From Prevotella sp. UBA4330 (lineage in GTDB: Bacteria; Bacteroidota; Bacteroidia; Bacteroidales; Bacteroidaceae), in assembly GCA_002394385.1 (NCBI GenBank), contig DGTS01000029.1, forward strand, positions 1 to 42,412: DNA of 42,412 bases, written 5' to 3'. How positions within the stretch are numbered: position 1 is the stretch's first letter; every line of letters begins with the position of its first letter. The notes beneath the pieces were generated by a model that did no database searches, was not told where the DNA came from, and saw nothing but the letters and a program-made list of their open reading frames with translations. The position numbers were made by a program, and so were the translations under genes. This document shows positions 7,576 through 15,767 of the stretch, one piece after another.

Positions 7576-8130
7576 ATGGCAACAAAAATCAGATTGCAGC
7601 GCGGCGGTCACAAAGGTTATGCTTTCTACCGCATTGTTATCGCTGACGCAAGAGCACCACGTGATGGTAGATTTACTGAGAAGATTGGTACTTACAACCC
7701 TAACACCAATCCAGCCACAGTAGATTTGAATTTCGACCGCGCCCTTTACTGGGTTGAGGTAGGAGCACAGCCAACAGACACTGTTCGCAACATTCTCAAG
7801 AATGAGGGCGTTTACCTTATGAAGCACCTCCGTGGTGGCGTTAAGAAGGGCGCATTCGACGAGGCTGCTGCTCAGAGCAAGTTCGACGCTTGGAAGAGTG
7901 CTAAGGAAAAGGGCTTCGAGGCTGTTCGTGAGACTGAGGCTAAGGCTAAGAAAGATGCCGTAGCAAAGGAACTCGATGCAGAGAAGAAGATCAACGAGGC
8001 AATAGCAAAGAAGGTGGCAGACAAGAAAGCCGCTGAGGCTGCTGCAAAAGCCGAGGCTGAAGCCGCTGCTAAAGCAGAAGAGGCAACAGCAGAGGAGGCT
8101 CCCGCAGAAGAAGCACCCGCTGAGGCTTAA
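7576..8130 (+). CDS. rpsP: 30S ribosomal protein S16 with extended C-terminus
   Basis: The first ~80 residues (MATKIRLQRGGHKGYAFYRI, IGTYNPNTNP, ALYWVEVGAQPTDTVRNIL) are ribosomal protein S16, which binds 16S rRNA and helps assemble the 30S body. The protein is 184 residues against about 80-90 in E. coli. The extra ~95 residues form a lysine/alanine/glutamate-rich tail that becomes purely Ala-Glu-Pro repeats (EEAPAEEAPAEA). Long charged tails on S16 are usual in Bacteroidota. It is monocistronic here, with its own promoter and a strong terminator, unlike the rpsP-rimM-trmD operon of many bacteria. Confidence 0.97.
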   Translation: MATKIRLQRGGHKGYAFYRIVIADARAPRDGRFTEKIGTYNPNTNPATVDLNFDRALYWVEVGAQPTDTVRNILKNEGVYLMKHLRGGVKKGAFDEAAAQSKFDAWKSAKEKGFEAVRETEAKAKKDAVAKELDAEKKINEAIAKKVADKKAAEAAAKAEAEAAAKAEEATAEEAPAEEAPAEA

Positions 8131-8153
8131 ACCTTTTTCAGGAAAAAGAAAAC

Positions 8154-8185
8154 GGAGCATTCCATTTCGGGATGCTCCTTTTTTT
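8154..8185 (+). terminator. rpsP intrinsic terminator
   Basis: GGAGCATTCC (8154-8163) pairs with GGGATGCTCC (8169-8178) through one wobble pair, with a 5-nt loop, followed by seven T (8179-8185). It begins 23 bases after the rpsP stop. Confidence 0.9.
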
Positions 8186-8198
8186 GTGGATTATTTCT

Positions 8199-8560
8199 CT
8201 CCCCTTAGTCGCTCACCCTTTAAGGGTTGAGAGACTACGGGGAGGAATTTTGAAACACCCTGGTCATCATCAAACAGGATTGTGTATCGAAAGCAGTCAT
8301 CCGCAACGATACCCCGCCCCTTTATGGGCGGGGAGTCATCATCAAACAGGATTGTGTATCGAAAGCAGTCATCCGCAATAATTCCCCGCCCCTGTAGGGG
8401 AGGGGCTAGGGGTGGGGTCAGTGATGTAGAGGAGTGATATAGAAGAAGTTGTGTGGGTATAAGTTAAGACGCTGACCCCACCCATGTCCCAAAGCCTCAC
8501 CCCTATCCACTCTCCAAGGGGCGAGGGGAAATTTATGGGCGGAGAGGCATTAGCAATGGG
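8199..8560. repeat. Cluster of inverted and direct repeats
   Basis: This non-coding stretch holds: an imperfect hairpin 8199-8244 centred on ACCCTTTAAGGGT; two copies of a 43-bp direct repeat at 8264-8306 and 8336-8378 (period 72); a GC hairpin after each copy (CCCCGCCC 8312-8319 with GGGCGGGG 8326-8333; CCCC/GGGG near 8383-8404); and a 12-bp inverted repeat GGGTGGGGTCAG 8410-8421 with CTGACCCCACCC 8472-8483. No coding potential is seen. It looks like a REP-type nest in the gap between the convergent rpsP and rho genes. Confidence 0.7.
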
Positions 8561-8590
8561 GGCAAATAGAATGTGATTGCCAAATAAAAA

Positions 8591-8655
8591 TAGAGTTATG
8601 ATTACCCATAGCGAACAGGCTTTGAGCCCTGCTCATGGTTGTAATCATAACTCTA
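8591..8655. repeat. Long palindromic element with conserved loop, copy B
   Basis: A perfect 15-bp inverted repeat (TAGAGTTATGATTAC at 8591-8605, reverse complement at 8641-8655) encloses a 35-nt loop with GAACAGGC at offset 8 and GTT at its end, as in copy A at 2492-2579. The A-T pair at arm position 5 of copy A is G-C here, a compensatory change that preserves the stem. It sits 27 bases past the rho stop and may serve as the rho terminator. Confidence 0.8.
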
Positions 8656-8682
8656 AACTATATACTTACTGGCTCTAAACTC

Positions 8683-10653
8683 CTAAGAGTTCATCGTCAG
8701 CAGGAACTCGTCGTTGTTGCGGGTGCGCTCGATTCGGTCGTGGATGGTGTCCATAGCCTCCAGAGAAGTCATGTCTGCAATGTACTTTCTCAGTATCCAC
8801 ATGCGGTCGAGTGTGGTCTTGTCCTGAAGCAGGTCGTCGCGGCGGGTGCTTGATGCCACGAGGTTGACAGCAGGGAAGATGCGCTTGTTGCTCAGCGAGC
8901 GGTCGAGTTGCAGTTCCATGTTTCCTGTTCCCTTGAACTCCTCGAAAATCACCTCGTCCATCTTAGAACCGGTGTCGATGAGCGCTGTGGCGATGATGGT
9001 GAGCGAGCCGCCGCCTTCTATGTTTCGGGCAGCACCGAAGAAGCGCTTGGGCTTCTGCAGGGCGTTGGCATCAACACCACCGGTGAGCACCTTGCCACTT
9101 GCCGGAGCCACGGTGTTGTATGCACGTGCCAGACGGGTGATGGAGTCGAGGAATATCACTACGTCGTGACCGCACTCAACCATTCTCTTTGCCTTCTCAA
9201 GCACGATGCCTGCAATCTTGACATGGCGCTCGGCGGGTTCGTCGAAGGTAGAGGCAATCACCTCTGCATTGACGGTGCGTGCCATGTCGGTAACCTCCTC
9301 GGGACGCTCGTCGATGAGCAGCATCATCAGATAAGCCTCAGGATGGTTGGCTGCGATGGCGTTGGCGATGTCCTTCATAAGAATGGTCTTACCTGTCTTC
9401 GGCTGTGCCACTATCAGCGCGCGCTGTCCCTTGCCAATGGGGGCGAAGAGGTCAACGATACGTGTGCTGAGATTTGTTGTCTTCGGGTCGCCGCAGAGGT
9501 CGTATTTCTCATCGGGGAAGAGTGGTGTGAGATGCTCGAAAGCCACGCGGTCTCTCACCTCTGCCGGCTCTCTGCCGTTGATTTTGTCGATGCTTGTCAG
9601 CGGGAAGTATTTCTCTCCCTCGCGTGGCGGACGCACATTGCACTGCAGCACGTCGCCGGTCTTCAGTCCGTAGCGTTTCACCTGTGCCTGCGATACGTAA
9701 ACATCATCGGGAGAAGAAAGGTAGTTGTAGTCGCTTGAGCGTATGAAGCCATAGCCGTCGGGCATTATCTCGAGCACGCCGTTTGCCTTGATGATGTCGG
9801 CAAAGTCGTATTCCTCCTCGCTGATTGTCTCGCTCTGTGCTTGTGCCATTGGCTGTACGGAAGGCATTATTGGCGTGGTGGGGTTGTCGAACATGTCGTA
9901 CATCGGCATTGCCGACTGGTCCTCGATGGGCAGGTCGATAGATATGATGAAGTCTGTGCCGTCGCCGGGGTCGCCTTCCCATACACTGTCTTCCAGTACG
10001 TCGCGCCTCACGTCCTCGCCTTCGTTATGTGCATTCACCTTTGCCTGCAGTTGCTGTATGAGGTTGGTTTCCTCTTCGTTCTGCTCGTCAGAGTTGTTTG
10101 CGGCATATTCCTCTTCGGGAATGAAGTCCTCGCTGCTGTTCTCTGCGGGAGCGGTTTCCTCGATGTCTGCTGCCTTCTCCGCATTCTCTGCCGCAGCCTC
10201 CTCTTCCTTTTGCTTCTGCTCTTCCAGAGCCTTTGCCTCAGCCTCCATAGCGGCAAGTTCTGCCTTCGACTTTCTGCCTCGTTTTTTCGGAACCTTTACA
10301 GGCTCGTCAGTTGCAGTCTCTGGCTCTGCAGGCACTTCTGGCACTGCTGGTTGCTCGGGAATATCCTTGAAGAGTTGTTGTGGTTCGGCAGCCTTTTGCT
10401 TTTTTGTGTCGAAATTCTCGCCGTCTTTGCCGTTCACAGAGTAAACCCTGTCCGTATCTTTCTTCTGGATGCGTGTTCTGCGGCGTTTTGTTCCAAGTGG
10501 ATTTTTCTCACTTTCTACTACAGCCTGCTTGTCCAGAATGGCATAGATAAGGCTCTGCTGATCTGCTCCTTCTGGAGAGTCAACACCAAATTCTTTTGCG
10601 ATATTTACCAGTTCGGAAATATCTTTAGATGATAATTCGTCTATTGTGTACAT
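8683..10653 (-). CDS. rho: Transcription termination factor Rho
   Basis: The 656-residue protein begins MYTIDELSSKDI, the Rho N-terminal helical domain. The ATG at 10653 is chosen over an upstream in-frame start at 10710 for this reason. Residues about 50-285 are an acidic, low-complexity insert with a basic PKKRGRKSK patch, typical of Bacteroidota Rho. The RNA-binding CSD fold (GYGFIRSSDYNYL) starts near 300, and the RecA-like motor has P-loop QPKTGKT near 417-423 and LIDERPEEV downstream. It is a hexameric helicase that ends transcription at unstructured RNA. A -7 box lies 80 bases upstream. The catalytic core is complete. Confidence 0.97.
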   Translation of the reverse strand: MYTIDELSSKDISELVNIAKEFGVDSPEGADQQSLIYAILDKQAVVESEKNPLGTKRRRTRIQKKDTDRVYSVNGKDGENFDTKKQKAAEPQQLFKDIPEQPAVPEVPAEPETATDEPVKVPKKRGRKSKAELAAMEAEAKALEEQKQKEEEAAAENAEKAADIEETAPAENSSEDFIPEEEYAANNSDEQNEEETNLIQQLQAKVNAHNEGEDVRRDVLEDSVWEGDPGDGTDFIISIDLPIEDQSAMPMYDMFDNPTTPIMPSVQPMAQAQSETISEEEYDFADIIKANGVLEIMPDGYGFIRSSDYNYLSSPDDVYVSQAQVKRYGLKTGDVLQCNVRPPREGEKYFPLTSIDKINGREPAEVRDRVAFEHLTPLFPDEKYDLCGDPKTTNLSTRIVDLFAPIGKGQRALIVAQPKTGKTILMKDIANAIAANHPEAYLMMLLIDERPEEVTDMARTVNAEVIASTFDEPAERHVKIAGIVLEKAKRMVECGHDVVIFLDSITRLARAYNTVAPASGKVLTGGVDANALQKPKRFFGAARNIEGGGSLTIIATALIDTGSKMDEVIFEEFKGTGNMELQLDRSLSNKRIFPAVNLVASSTRRDDLLQDKTTLDRMWILRKYIADMTSLEAMDTIHDRIERTRNNDEFLLTMNS

Positions 10654-10733
10654 ACGTAAAATGATATATGCAAAATTTAGATTGATTGTATGTTTCTCGA
10701 ATGGAAACAAGGGAGTGTTTTCTAAAAACGCTG

Positions 10734-10741
10734 CAAAGGTA
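10734..10741 (-). promoter_or_regulatory. rho -7 promoter element
   Basis: TACCTTTG followed by CAG on the minus strand, about 80 bases before the rho ATG. No clear TTTG is seen at -33, so only half of the consensus is present. Confidence 0.5.
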
Positions 10742-10910
10742 CAAACTTTTTTCCGAAATCTGCATTCATCGATGTCTTTTGTTATTGGCAGGGGCTTGTT
10801 TTAGTGATTTTTAACAAACCGTACTCGCGCAGAGTTATCCTTTGATGTTGCGAAAGATGTCCTTTTGCACTCTCAAAGGTGCCTTTTGGGAGTGTCAGAT
10901 GTATACAAGT

Positions 10911-10998
10911 GAGGATGCCAGGAAGCACAAGTGAGGAGGTCAGGAGGCACACCTGAGGAGTTCAGGAGGCACACCTGAGGAGTTCAGGAGGCTTATGC
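10911..10998. repeat. 22-bp tandem repeat, four units
   Basis: Units begin at 10911, 10933, 10955 and 10977 (the last incomplete); units 2 to 4 carry TCAGGAGGC, most of them with GAGGAGTTCAGGAGGCACAC. The array lies between the end of the ABC-F gene and the rho promoter. No reading frame or hairpin explains it. Confidence 0.85.
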
Positions 10999-11026
10999 AG
11001 AGTATCCTCAAGTGTTAAAGTGCAAC

Positions 11027-12850
11027 TTATTTCCCTATCTCAGAGAGTTCGAGCCATCTGAAACTCTTCTCGTCGAGTTCTTCTTTAAGTTTAGGCAGGC
11101 GTATGCTCTTTTCTGTAAGTTCCTCCACGCTCAGTTTTCCGCTGCATAGTTGCTCTTCCAGCATGCGCTGCTCTGCCTCCAGAGCCTCGATGTCCTTCTC
11201 CAGTTGCTGCATCTCGCGCTGTTCCTTGAACGAAAGGCGGCGTGGACGAGCGTTTTGCTCGCGCTCTGTGGTAGCCGATGGTTTTTGTGTGTTCTTTTTC
11301 TTCTCGCTCTTTTCCTCATCCTTGCTTTGCAGGGCCAACCACTGGCGGTACTGGGTGTAGTTGCCAGGGAAGTCTTTTATCTCGCCTTCGCCCCTGAACA
11401 CGAGCAGGTGGTCAACCACCTTGTCCATGAAGTAGCGGTCGTGGCTCACCACTATTACGCACCCGGCGAAATCTTGCAGATATTCCTCGAGTATCTGCAG
11501 CGTCTGTATGTCAAGGTCGTTTGTAGGCTCGTCGAGCACGAGGAAGTTGGGGTTGCGCATCAGCACGGTGCATAGATACAGTTTACGTCGCTCTCCTCCA
11601 GAGAGTTTATATACATAGTTGTGCTGTTGCTCGGGGGTGAAGAGGAAGTGCTGCAGGAACTGCGATGCCGTTAGATGGCGCCCGCTGCCCAGGTCGATAT
11701 ATTCGGCAATGTCTCTCACCACATCAATCACTTTCTGCTCTTCGTTGAACTGCAGTCCCTCTTGCGAGAAATAGCCGAAGCGCACGGTCTCGCCGATGTC
11801 GAACTTGCCGCTGTCGGGCTTCTCTATGCCAAGCAGCAGTTTTATGAAGGTGCTCTTGCCTGTTCCGTTGTTGCCGACGATGCCCATCTTTTCGTAGCGG
11901 GCGAAGTTGTAGTAGAAGTCTTTCAGAATGGTTACCGAGTGCTGTTCTCCATTGCCAAAAGCCTTCGAGACATACTGGCACTCGAAAATCTTGCTGCCGA
12001 TGTAAACGTTGCTGCGGCGCAATCTCATCTGCCTTTCCTCGATGCGTTGCTTAGCCACGCGCTCAAGGTCGGCAAAGGCATCTTCGCGATAGCGTGCCTT
12101 ATGGCCTCGTGCCTGCGGCTGTCTTCTCATCCATTCCAGTTCTCGGCGGTACAGGTTGTTGGCTCTTGCTATTTCCGCCCGTCGGTTGTCTATGCGCTCC
12201 TGCCGTTTCTCAAGATAGTAACTGTAGTTGCCGCGATATGTATATATCGTCTGGTCGTCGAGTTCCATGATGATATTGCACACGCGGTCGAGGAAGAAAC
12301 GGTCGTGGGTTACCATGAGCAGAGTCTTGTTTCCGCGGCTGAGAAATCCCTCGAGCCATTCTATCATCTCAAGGTCGAGGTGGTTTGTGGGCTCGTCAAG
12401 TATCAGGAGGTCAGGCTCTGTGATGAGAACATTGGCGAGAGCCACGCGTTTCTGTTGCCCTCCACTCAGTTCGCGCATCGGCTGTTCGAGGTTTCTTATC
12501 TTCAGTTTTGTGAGGATTTGCTTTGCTTTCAGCATTTTCTCCTCTCGCTCGGCTCTGTCGTCATCGTCCTTTATCGTTGTGCGGAAGCATGCGTCAAGAA
12601 CGCTCTCGTCGGGGTTGAAGTAAGGCGACTGTTTGAGATAGCCCACGCGGAGACCTTTTCTGAAGATGATGTCGCCGCTGTCATAGCCCTCGTTGCCGTT
12701 GATAATAGATAGCAGAGTGCTCTTGCCTGTGCCGTTCTTGGCTATAAGACCCACACGCTGCCCCTCGCCAATGCTCATGTTGAGGTTTTCGAAGAGCAAT
12801 AGTTCTCCGAATGACTTCGTAAGGTTCTGTATGTCAAGATATGGGTTCAT
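11027..12850 (-). CDS. ABC-F family ATPase, Uup-like
   Basis: A 607-residue soluble protein with two ABC domains and no membrane segments, hence ABC-F. Domain 1 has Walker A GLIAKNGTGKST (about 33-44), signature LSGGQQKR and Walker B LLILDEPTNHLDL. A basic linker (about 240-290) follows. Domain 2 has GIVGNNGTGKST, signature LSGGERRK and LVLDEPTNDLDI. The C-terminal ~90 residues are a charged coiled coil (LEKDIEALEAEQRMLEEQL), as in Uup. ABC-F proteins act on the ribosome; Uup has been linked to ribosome rescue and to DNA branch binding. It follows engB by 14 bp and is probably co-transcribed with it. Confidence 0.92.
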   Translation of the reverse strand: MNPYLDIQNLTKSFGELLLFENLNMSIGEGQRVGLIAKNGTGKSTLLSIINGNEGYDSGDIIFRKGLRVGYLKQSPYFNPDESVLDACFRTTIKDDDDRAEREEKMLKAKQILTKLKIRNLEQPMRELSGGQQKRVALANVLITEPDLLILDEPTNHLDLEMIEWLEGFLSRGNKTLLMVTHDRFFLDRVCNIIMELDDQTIYTYRGNYSYYLEKRQERIDNRRAEIARANNLYRRELEWMRRQPQARGHKARYREDAFADLERVAKQRIEERQMRLRRSNVYIGSKIFECQYVSKAFGNGEQHSVTILKDFYYNFARYEKMGIVGNNGTGKSTFIKLLLGIEKPDSGKFDIGETVRFGYFSQEGLQFNEEQKVIDVVRDIAEYIDLGSGRHLTASQFLQHFLFTPEQQHNYVYKLSGGERRKLYLCTVLMRNPNFLVLDEPTNDLDIQTLQILEEYLQDFAGCVIVVSHDRYFMDKVVDHLLVFRGEGEIKDFPGNYTQYRQWLALQSKDEEKSEKKKNTQKPSATTEREQNARPRRLSFKEQREMQQLEKDIEALEAEQRMLEEQLCSGKLSVEELTEKSIRLPKLKEELDEKSFRWLELSEIGK

Positions 12851-12866
12851 GCTATGGGTTCATGCT
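12841..12866. repeat. 13-bp tandem duplication over the ABC-F start codon
   Basis: ATGGGTTCATGCT occurs twice in tandem (12841-12853, 12854-12866). On the minus strand this duplicates ATGAACCCAT, so the real start is preceded by ATG AAC CCA TAG, a three-codon mini-ORF lying between the engB stop and the ABC-F start. Confidence 0.85.
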
Positions 12867-13467
12867 ATCCTGCCACTTCTTTGTTTATCTGGTCTATATA
12901 GTCGAGAATCTCGTCACGCCCGTATGCTTTCTCTGCACTTGAGATGAAGTAGGGCGGCAGTATCTCCCATGTGTCTTCAAGTTTCGACATGTAAGCCTCT
13001 GCCTGCTGCTTCATCTTGCTTGGCGCCAGTTTGTCTGCCTTGGTGAATATTATGGCAAAGGGTATCCCGCTCTTTCCCAGCCAGTCGATAAACTCGCGGT
13101 CTATCTGCTGCGGGTCGTGCCTGATGTCAACAAGCACAAAGACGTTTGTGAGTTGGCGGCGCTGCAGGATGTACGACGATATCATCTGCTCCAGTTTGTC
13201 GCGCTGTGTCTTGGAACGTTTGGCGAAGCCATAGCCTGGGAGGTCAACCAGATACCACTCGTTGTTGATGATGAAATGGTTTATGAGCAGTGTCTTTCCC
13301 GGTGTTGCCGATGTCTTGGCCAATCCTTTATGGTTGCAGAGCATGTTTATAAGGCTCGACTTGCCCACGTTGCTCCTGCCTATGAAGGCATATTCGGGCT
13401 TGGTGTCCTTGGGGCACTGGCTCACCGTGGCGCTGCTGATGCTGAATTCCGATTTCGTTATTTTCAT
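12865..13467 (-). CDS. engB: Ribosome biogenesis GTP-binding protein EngB/YsxC
   Basis: The 200-residue TRAFAC-class GTPase has G1 IGRSNVGKSSL, G2 region SATPGKT, G3 DLPGYGFAKRS, G4 FTKADKL and G5 SSAE, all in order. EngB helps assemble the 50S subunit and is usually essential. The start is set at the ATG at 13467 (MKITKSEF). An in-frame TTG 15 bases upstream falls inside the promoter -7 box and would lie before the transcription start. The gene is divergent from recR and leads the ABC-F gene. Confidence 0.95.
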   Translation of the reverse strand: MKITKSEFSISSATVSQCPKDTKPEYAFIGRSNVGKSSLINMLCNHKGLAKTSATPGKTLLINHFIINNEWYLVDLPGYGFAKRSKTQRDKLEQMISSYILQRRQLTNVFVLVDIRHDPQQIDREFIDWLGKSGIPFAIIFTKADKLAPSKMKQQAEAYMSKLEDTWEILPPYFISSAEKAYGRDEILDYIDQINKEVAG

Positions 13468-13479
13468 ATGTTTTTGCTG

Positions 13480-13487
13480 CAAAGGTA
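13480..13487 (-). promoter_or_regulatory. engB -7 promoter element, very short leader
   Basis: TACCTTTG on the minus strand, only 12 bases before the engB ATG. The leader would be about 8-10 nt, too short for a normal ribosome binding site. No clear -33 TTTG is seen. Confidence 0.6.
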
Positions 13488-13531
13488 CTAAATTAATTCT
13501 TATTTCTTAATCTATAGTAATAAATATTTAG

Positions 13532-13539
13532 TATCTTTG
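13532..13539 (+). promoter_or_regulatory. recR -7 promoter element
   Basis: TATCTTTG followed by CAG, 19 bases before the recR ATG, giving a leader of about 15 nt. It is back to back with the engB promoter; the 92-bp divergent gap holds both. Confidence 0.65.
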
Positions 13540-13558
13540 CAGCCGAAAAAAAGTTCTG

Positions 13559-14173
13559 ATGACTCAACCATATCCATCATTGCTGCTCGAGAAGGCGGTC
13601 GGCGAAGTGTCTAAACTGCCAGGCATAGGCAGGAAGACTGCCTTGAGGCTTGTGCTGCACTTGCTGAGGCAGGAGGACGGTGTGGTTGACGAACTGACGG
13701 CTGCCCTAAGCAAGTTGAAGCATGAGGTGCGCCATTGCAAAATATGTCATAATATAAGCGACAGCGATGTGTGCCCGATATGTTCCGACCACCGCAGGGA
13801 CAGCACCACCATTTGCGTCGTAGAGAACATTCAGGATGTTATGGCGATAGAGAACACCCAGCAGTATCATGGCCTGTACCATGTGCTCGGCGGCATCATA
13901 TCGCCCATCGACGGCATTGGTCCGAGCGACATTGAGGTTGACTCGCTGGTGAAGAGAGTGGCAGAGGGTGGCGTTTCGGAAGTGATAATGGCTCTGAGCA
14001 GTACGATGGAGGGCGACACCACCGCCTTTTATATCTTCAGGAAACTGGCTCCTTACGATGTTAGGCAAAGCGTGATAGCGCGTGGAATCAGTGTCGGCAA
14101 CGAACTTGAATATACCGACGAGATAACTCTTGGGCGGAGCATACTTAACAGAGTGCCTTACGATAAATTATGA
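13559..14173 (+). CDS. recR: Recombination mediator protein RecR
   Basis: This 204-residue protein has the helix-hairpin-helix VSKLPGIGRKTALRL near residue 20, a four-cysteine zinc finger (CKICHN...CPICSD, about 58-74) and a Toprim domain beginning ICVVENIQDVMAIE. RecR with RecO and RecF loads RecA at single-strand gaps during repair. Length and motifs are complete. It is the first gene of a run joined by ATGA overlaps to the membrane protein, glycosyltransferase and acetyltransferase genes downstream. Confidence 0.97.
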   Translation: MTQPYPSLLLEKAVGEVSKLPGIGRKTALRLVLHLLRQEDGVVDELTAALSKLKHEVRHCKICHNISDSDVCPICSDHRRDSTTICVVENIQDVMAIENTQQYHGLYHVLGGIISPIDGIGPSDIEVDSLVKRVAEGGVSEVIMALSSTMEGDTTAFYIFRKLAPYDVRQSVIARGISVGNELEYTDEITLGRSILNRVPYDKL

Positions 14174-14577
14174 ATAACAGATTGAAAGTTTTGTTTTGGT
14201 TGGCGGTAGCGGTCTCTTTATTGCTGGTCTTGCTGTTTGAGACTGACGTGCTGTTGCCGGGTGCGCTTGCCGATGAGGTGAGCGTGCAGTTTGCTGTGGC
14301 CACAGCAGTGGAGTTGCTCACCATTTGCAGCATTCCGCTTGCCGTGCGCATGTTCCGTTTCAAGAAGATACGCACAGACATCAAGAACGGTCACTACATG
14401 AAATGGGCGCTCATACGTCTTGCTCTGCTGGCAACGCTGCTCATAGGCAACACCTTATTATATTATATATATATGAACGTGGCATTCGGATACATGGCTA
14501 TCATTGTGCTCATCTCAATGGTCTTCATCTATCCCTCGGAGTCGCGAATGAAAAGTGAAACAGCAATAGAAGAATGA
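14170..14577 (+). CDS. Hypothetical four-helix membrane protein
   Basis: The 135-residue protein has four hydrophobic segments (about residues 5-25, 35-57, 77-94 and 100-117) separated by short basic loops such as RFKKIRTDIKN, so it is an integral inner-membrane protein. It overlaps recR by four bases and the glycosyltransferase by four, implying translational coupling. No family is recognised. The position between recR and envelope-type genes does not reveal a function. Confidence 0.8.
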   Translation: MNNRLKVLFWLAVAVSLLLVLLFETDVLLPGALADEVSVQFAVATAVELLTICSIPLAVRMFRFKKIRTDIKNGHYMKWALIRLALLATLLIGNTLLYYIYMNVAFGYMAIIVLISMVFIYPSESRMKSETAIEE

Positions 14578-15767
14578 AACTTACGGTAATCATAGTAAGT
14601 TATAATGTAAGACATTACGTAGAGCAATGCCTTAACAGTCTTCATCGTGCCCTTAAAGGCATAGAGGCAGAGATATATGTTGTGGATAATCACTCGAAAG
14701 ACGATACCGTGGAGGCTCTCTCGCGGTCGTTCCCCGATGTGAATGTCGTTGCAAGCAACCACAACTTAGGCTTCGCCCGTGCCAACAACATAGCTATTAA
14801 ACAGTCGGAAAGCGAGTATGTCCTGCTTATAAACCCTGATACTTTTGTGGGTGAGGGAGTGATTTCCGAATGTCTGAACTTCATGGACCAGCACGATGAT
14901 GCCGGTGCGTTAGGCGTGCGTATGATAGACAGCAATGGCAAGGTGGCACTGGAGAGCCGGCGCGGCTTGCCCACGCCGATGACATCGTTCTATAAGATGT
15001 GCGGTCTCTGCAAGCGTTTCCCAAAGAGTACACGCTTCGGAAAGTACTACATGAACTATCTTCCGTGGGACAAACCTGTTGAGATAGAGATTGTGAGCGG
15101 TGCCTTCTGCCTGATGCGCCGTGCGTCGCTCGACAAGGTGGGGCTGCTCGATGAAGACTTCTTCATGTATGGCGAGGACATAGACCTCAGTTATAGGCTG
15201 CTTAAGGCAGGCTTCCATAACTGGTATTATCCTGCAAACATTCTTCATTACAAGGGGGAGAGCACGCAGAAGAGCAGTTTCCGCTATGTACACGTGTTCT
15301 ATGAGGCAATGTTCATATTCTTCCGCAAACACTTCGGCAACATGTCGTGGCTTCTCAGCATTCCTATAAAGACAGCAATCATCTTCAAGGCATCGGTGGC
15401 TGCGCTGGCATTGGCATGGGGCAGGATGCGCAAGGCACTGGGATTCTACAAGTCGCACGACCGTTATCCCGACTATGTGTTCATCGGCAGGGAATGTGCA
15501 ATAAAGAACTGCAGACGCATATCAAGGAAGATGGGACTTAATGCAAGGTTCTTCACAGCCGACAGCAACACCATGCCCGACGGCCATAATGCCCTGAAAG
15601 AGGTGTGCGACATTAACACTCCCACCTATGTCGTATATGACATTGACGCTTATTCTTACGAAGACATATTGAGAATATTCAGTTCCAATCCGCTCAAGAA
15701 TCTCAGTATCGGCACTTTCGACATTAGAAACAATAAGATTATAACCAATAAGGAGGTGCTGGTATGA
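14574..15767 (+). CDS. Glycosyltransferase family 2
   Basis: A 397-residue GT-A enzyme. It has the N-terminal IIVSYN strand, VVDNHSKDDT and the NPDT metal-binding region near residue 90, then a rhamnosyltransferase-like segment (EIVSGAFCLMRR, DEDFFMYGEDIDLSYR) with the catalytic-base GED motif. A hydrophobic stretch near 265-285 may contact the membrane. The last ~110 residues are an extension beyond the usual fold. It probably transfers a sugar from a nucleotide donor to a surface glycan. It is coupled by ATGA overlaps on both sides. Confidence 0.88.
   Translation: MKLTVIIVSYNVRHYVEQCLNSLHRALKGIEAEIYVVDNHSKDDTVEALSRSFPDVNVVASNHNLGFARANNIAIKQSESEYVLLINPDTFVGEGVISECLNFMDQHDDAGALGVRMIDSNGKVALESRRGLPTPMTSFYKMCGLCKRFPKSTRFGKYYMNYLPWDKPVEIEIVSGAFCLMRRASLDKVGLLDEDFFMYGEDIDLSYRLLKAGFHNWYYPANILHYKGESTQKSSFRYVHVFYEAMFIFFRKHFGNMSWLLSIPIKTAIIFKASVAALALAWGRMRKALGFYKSHDRYPDYVFIGRECAIKNCRRISRKMGLNARFFTADSNTMPDGHNALKEVCDINTPTYVVYDIDAYSYEDILRIFSSNPLKNLSIGTFDIRNNKIITNKEVLV

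Noticed and set aside
9841..10632. 263-residue plus-strand frame
   Set aside because: Antisense to the low-complexity insert of rho; its leucine/cysteine runs are the complement of Glu/Ala/Lys codons.
11675..12712. 345-residue plus-strand frame
   Set aside because: Antisense to the ABC-F gene, whose two complete ATPase domains leave no doubt about the coding strand.
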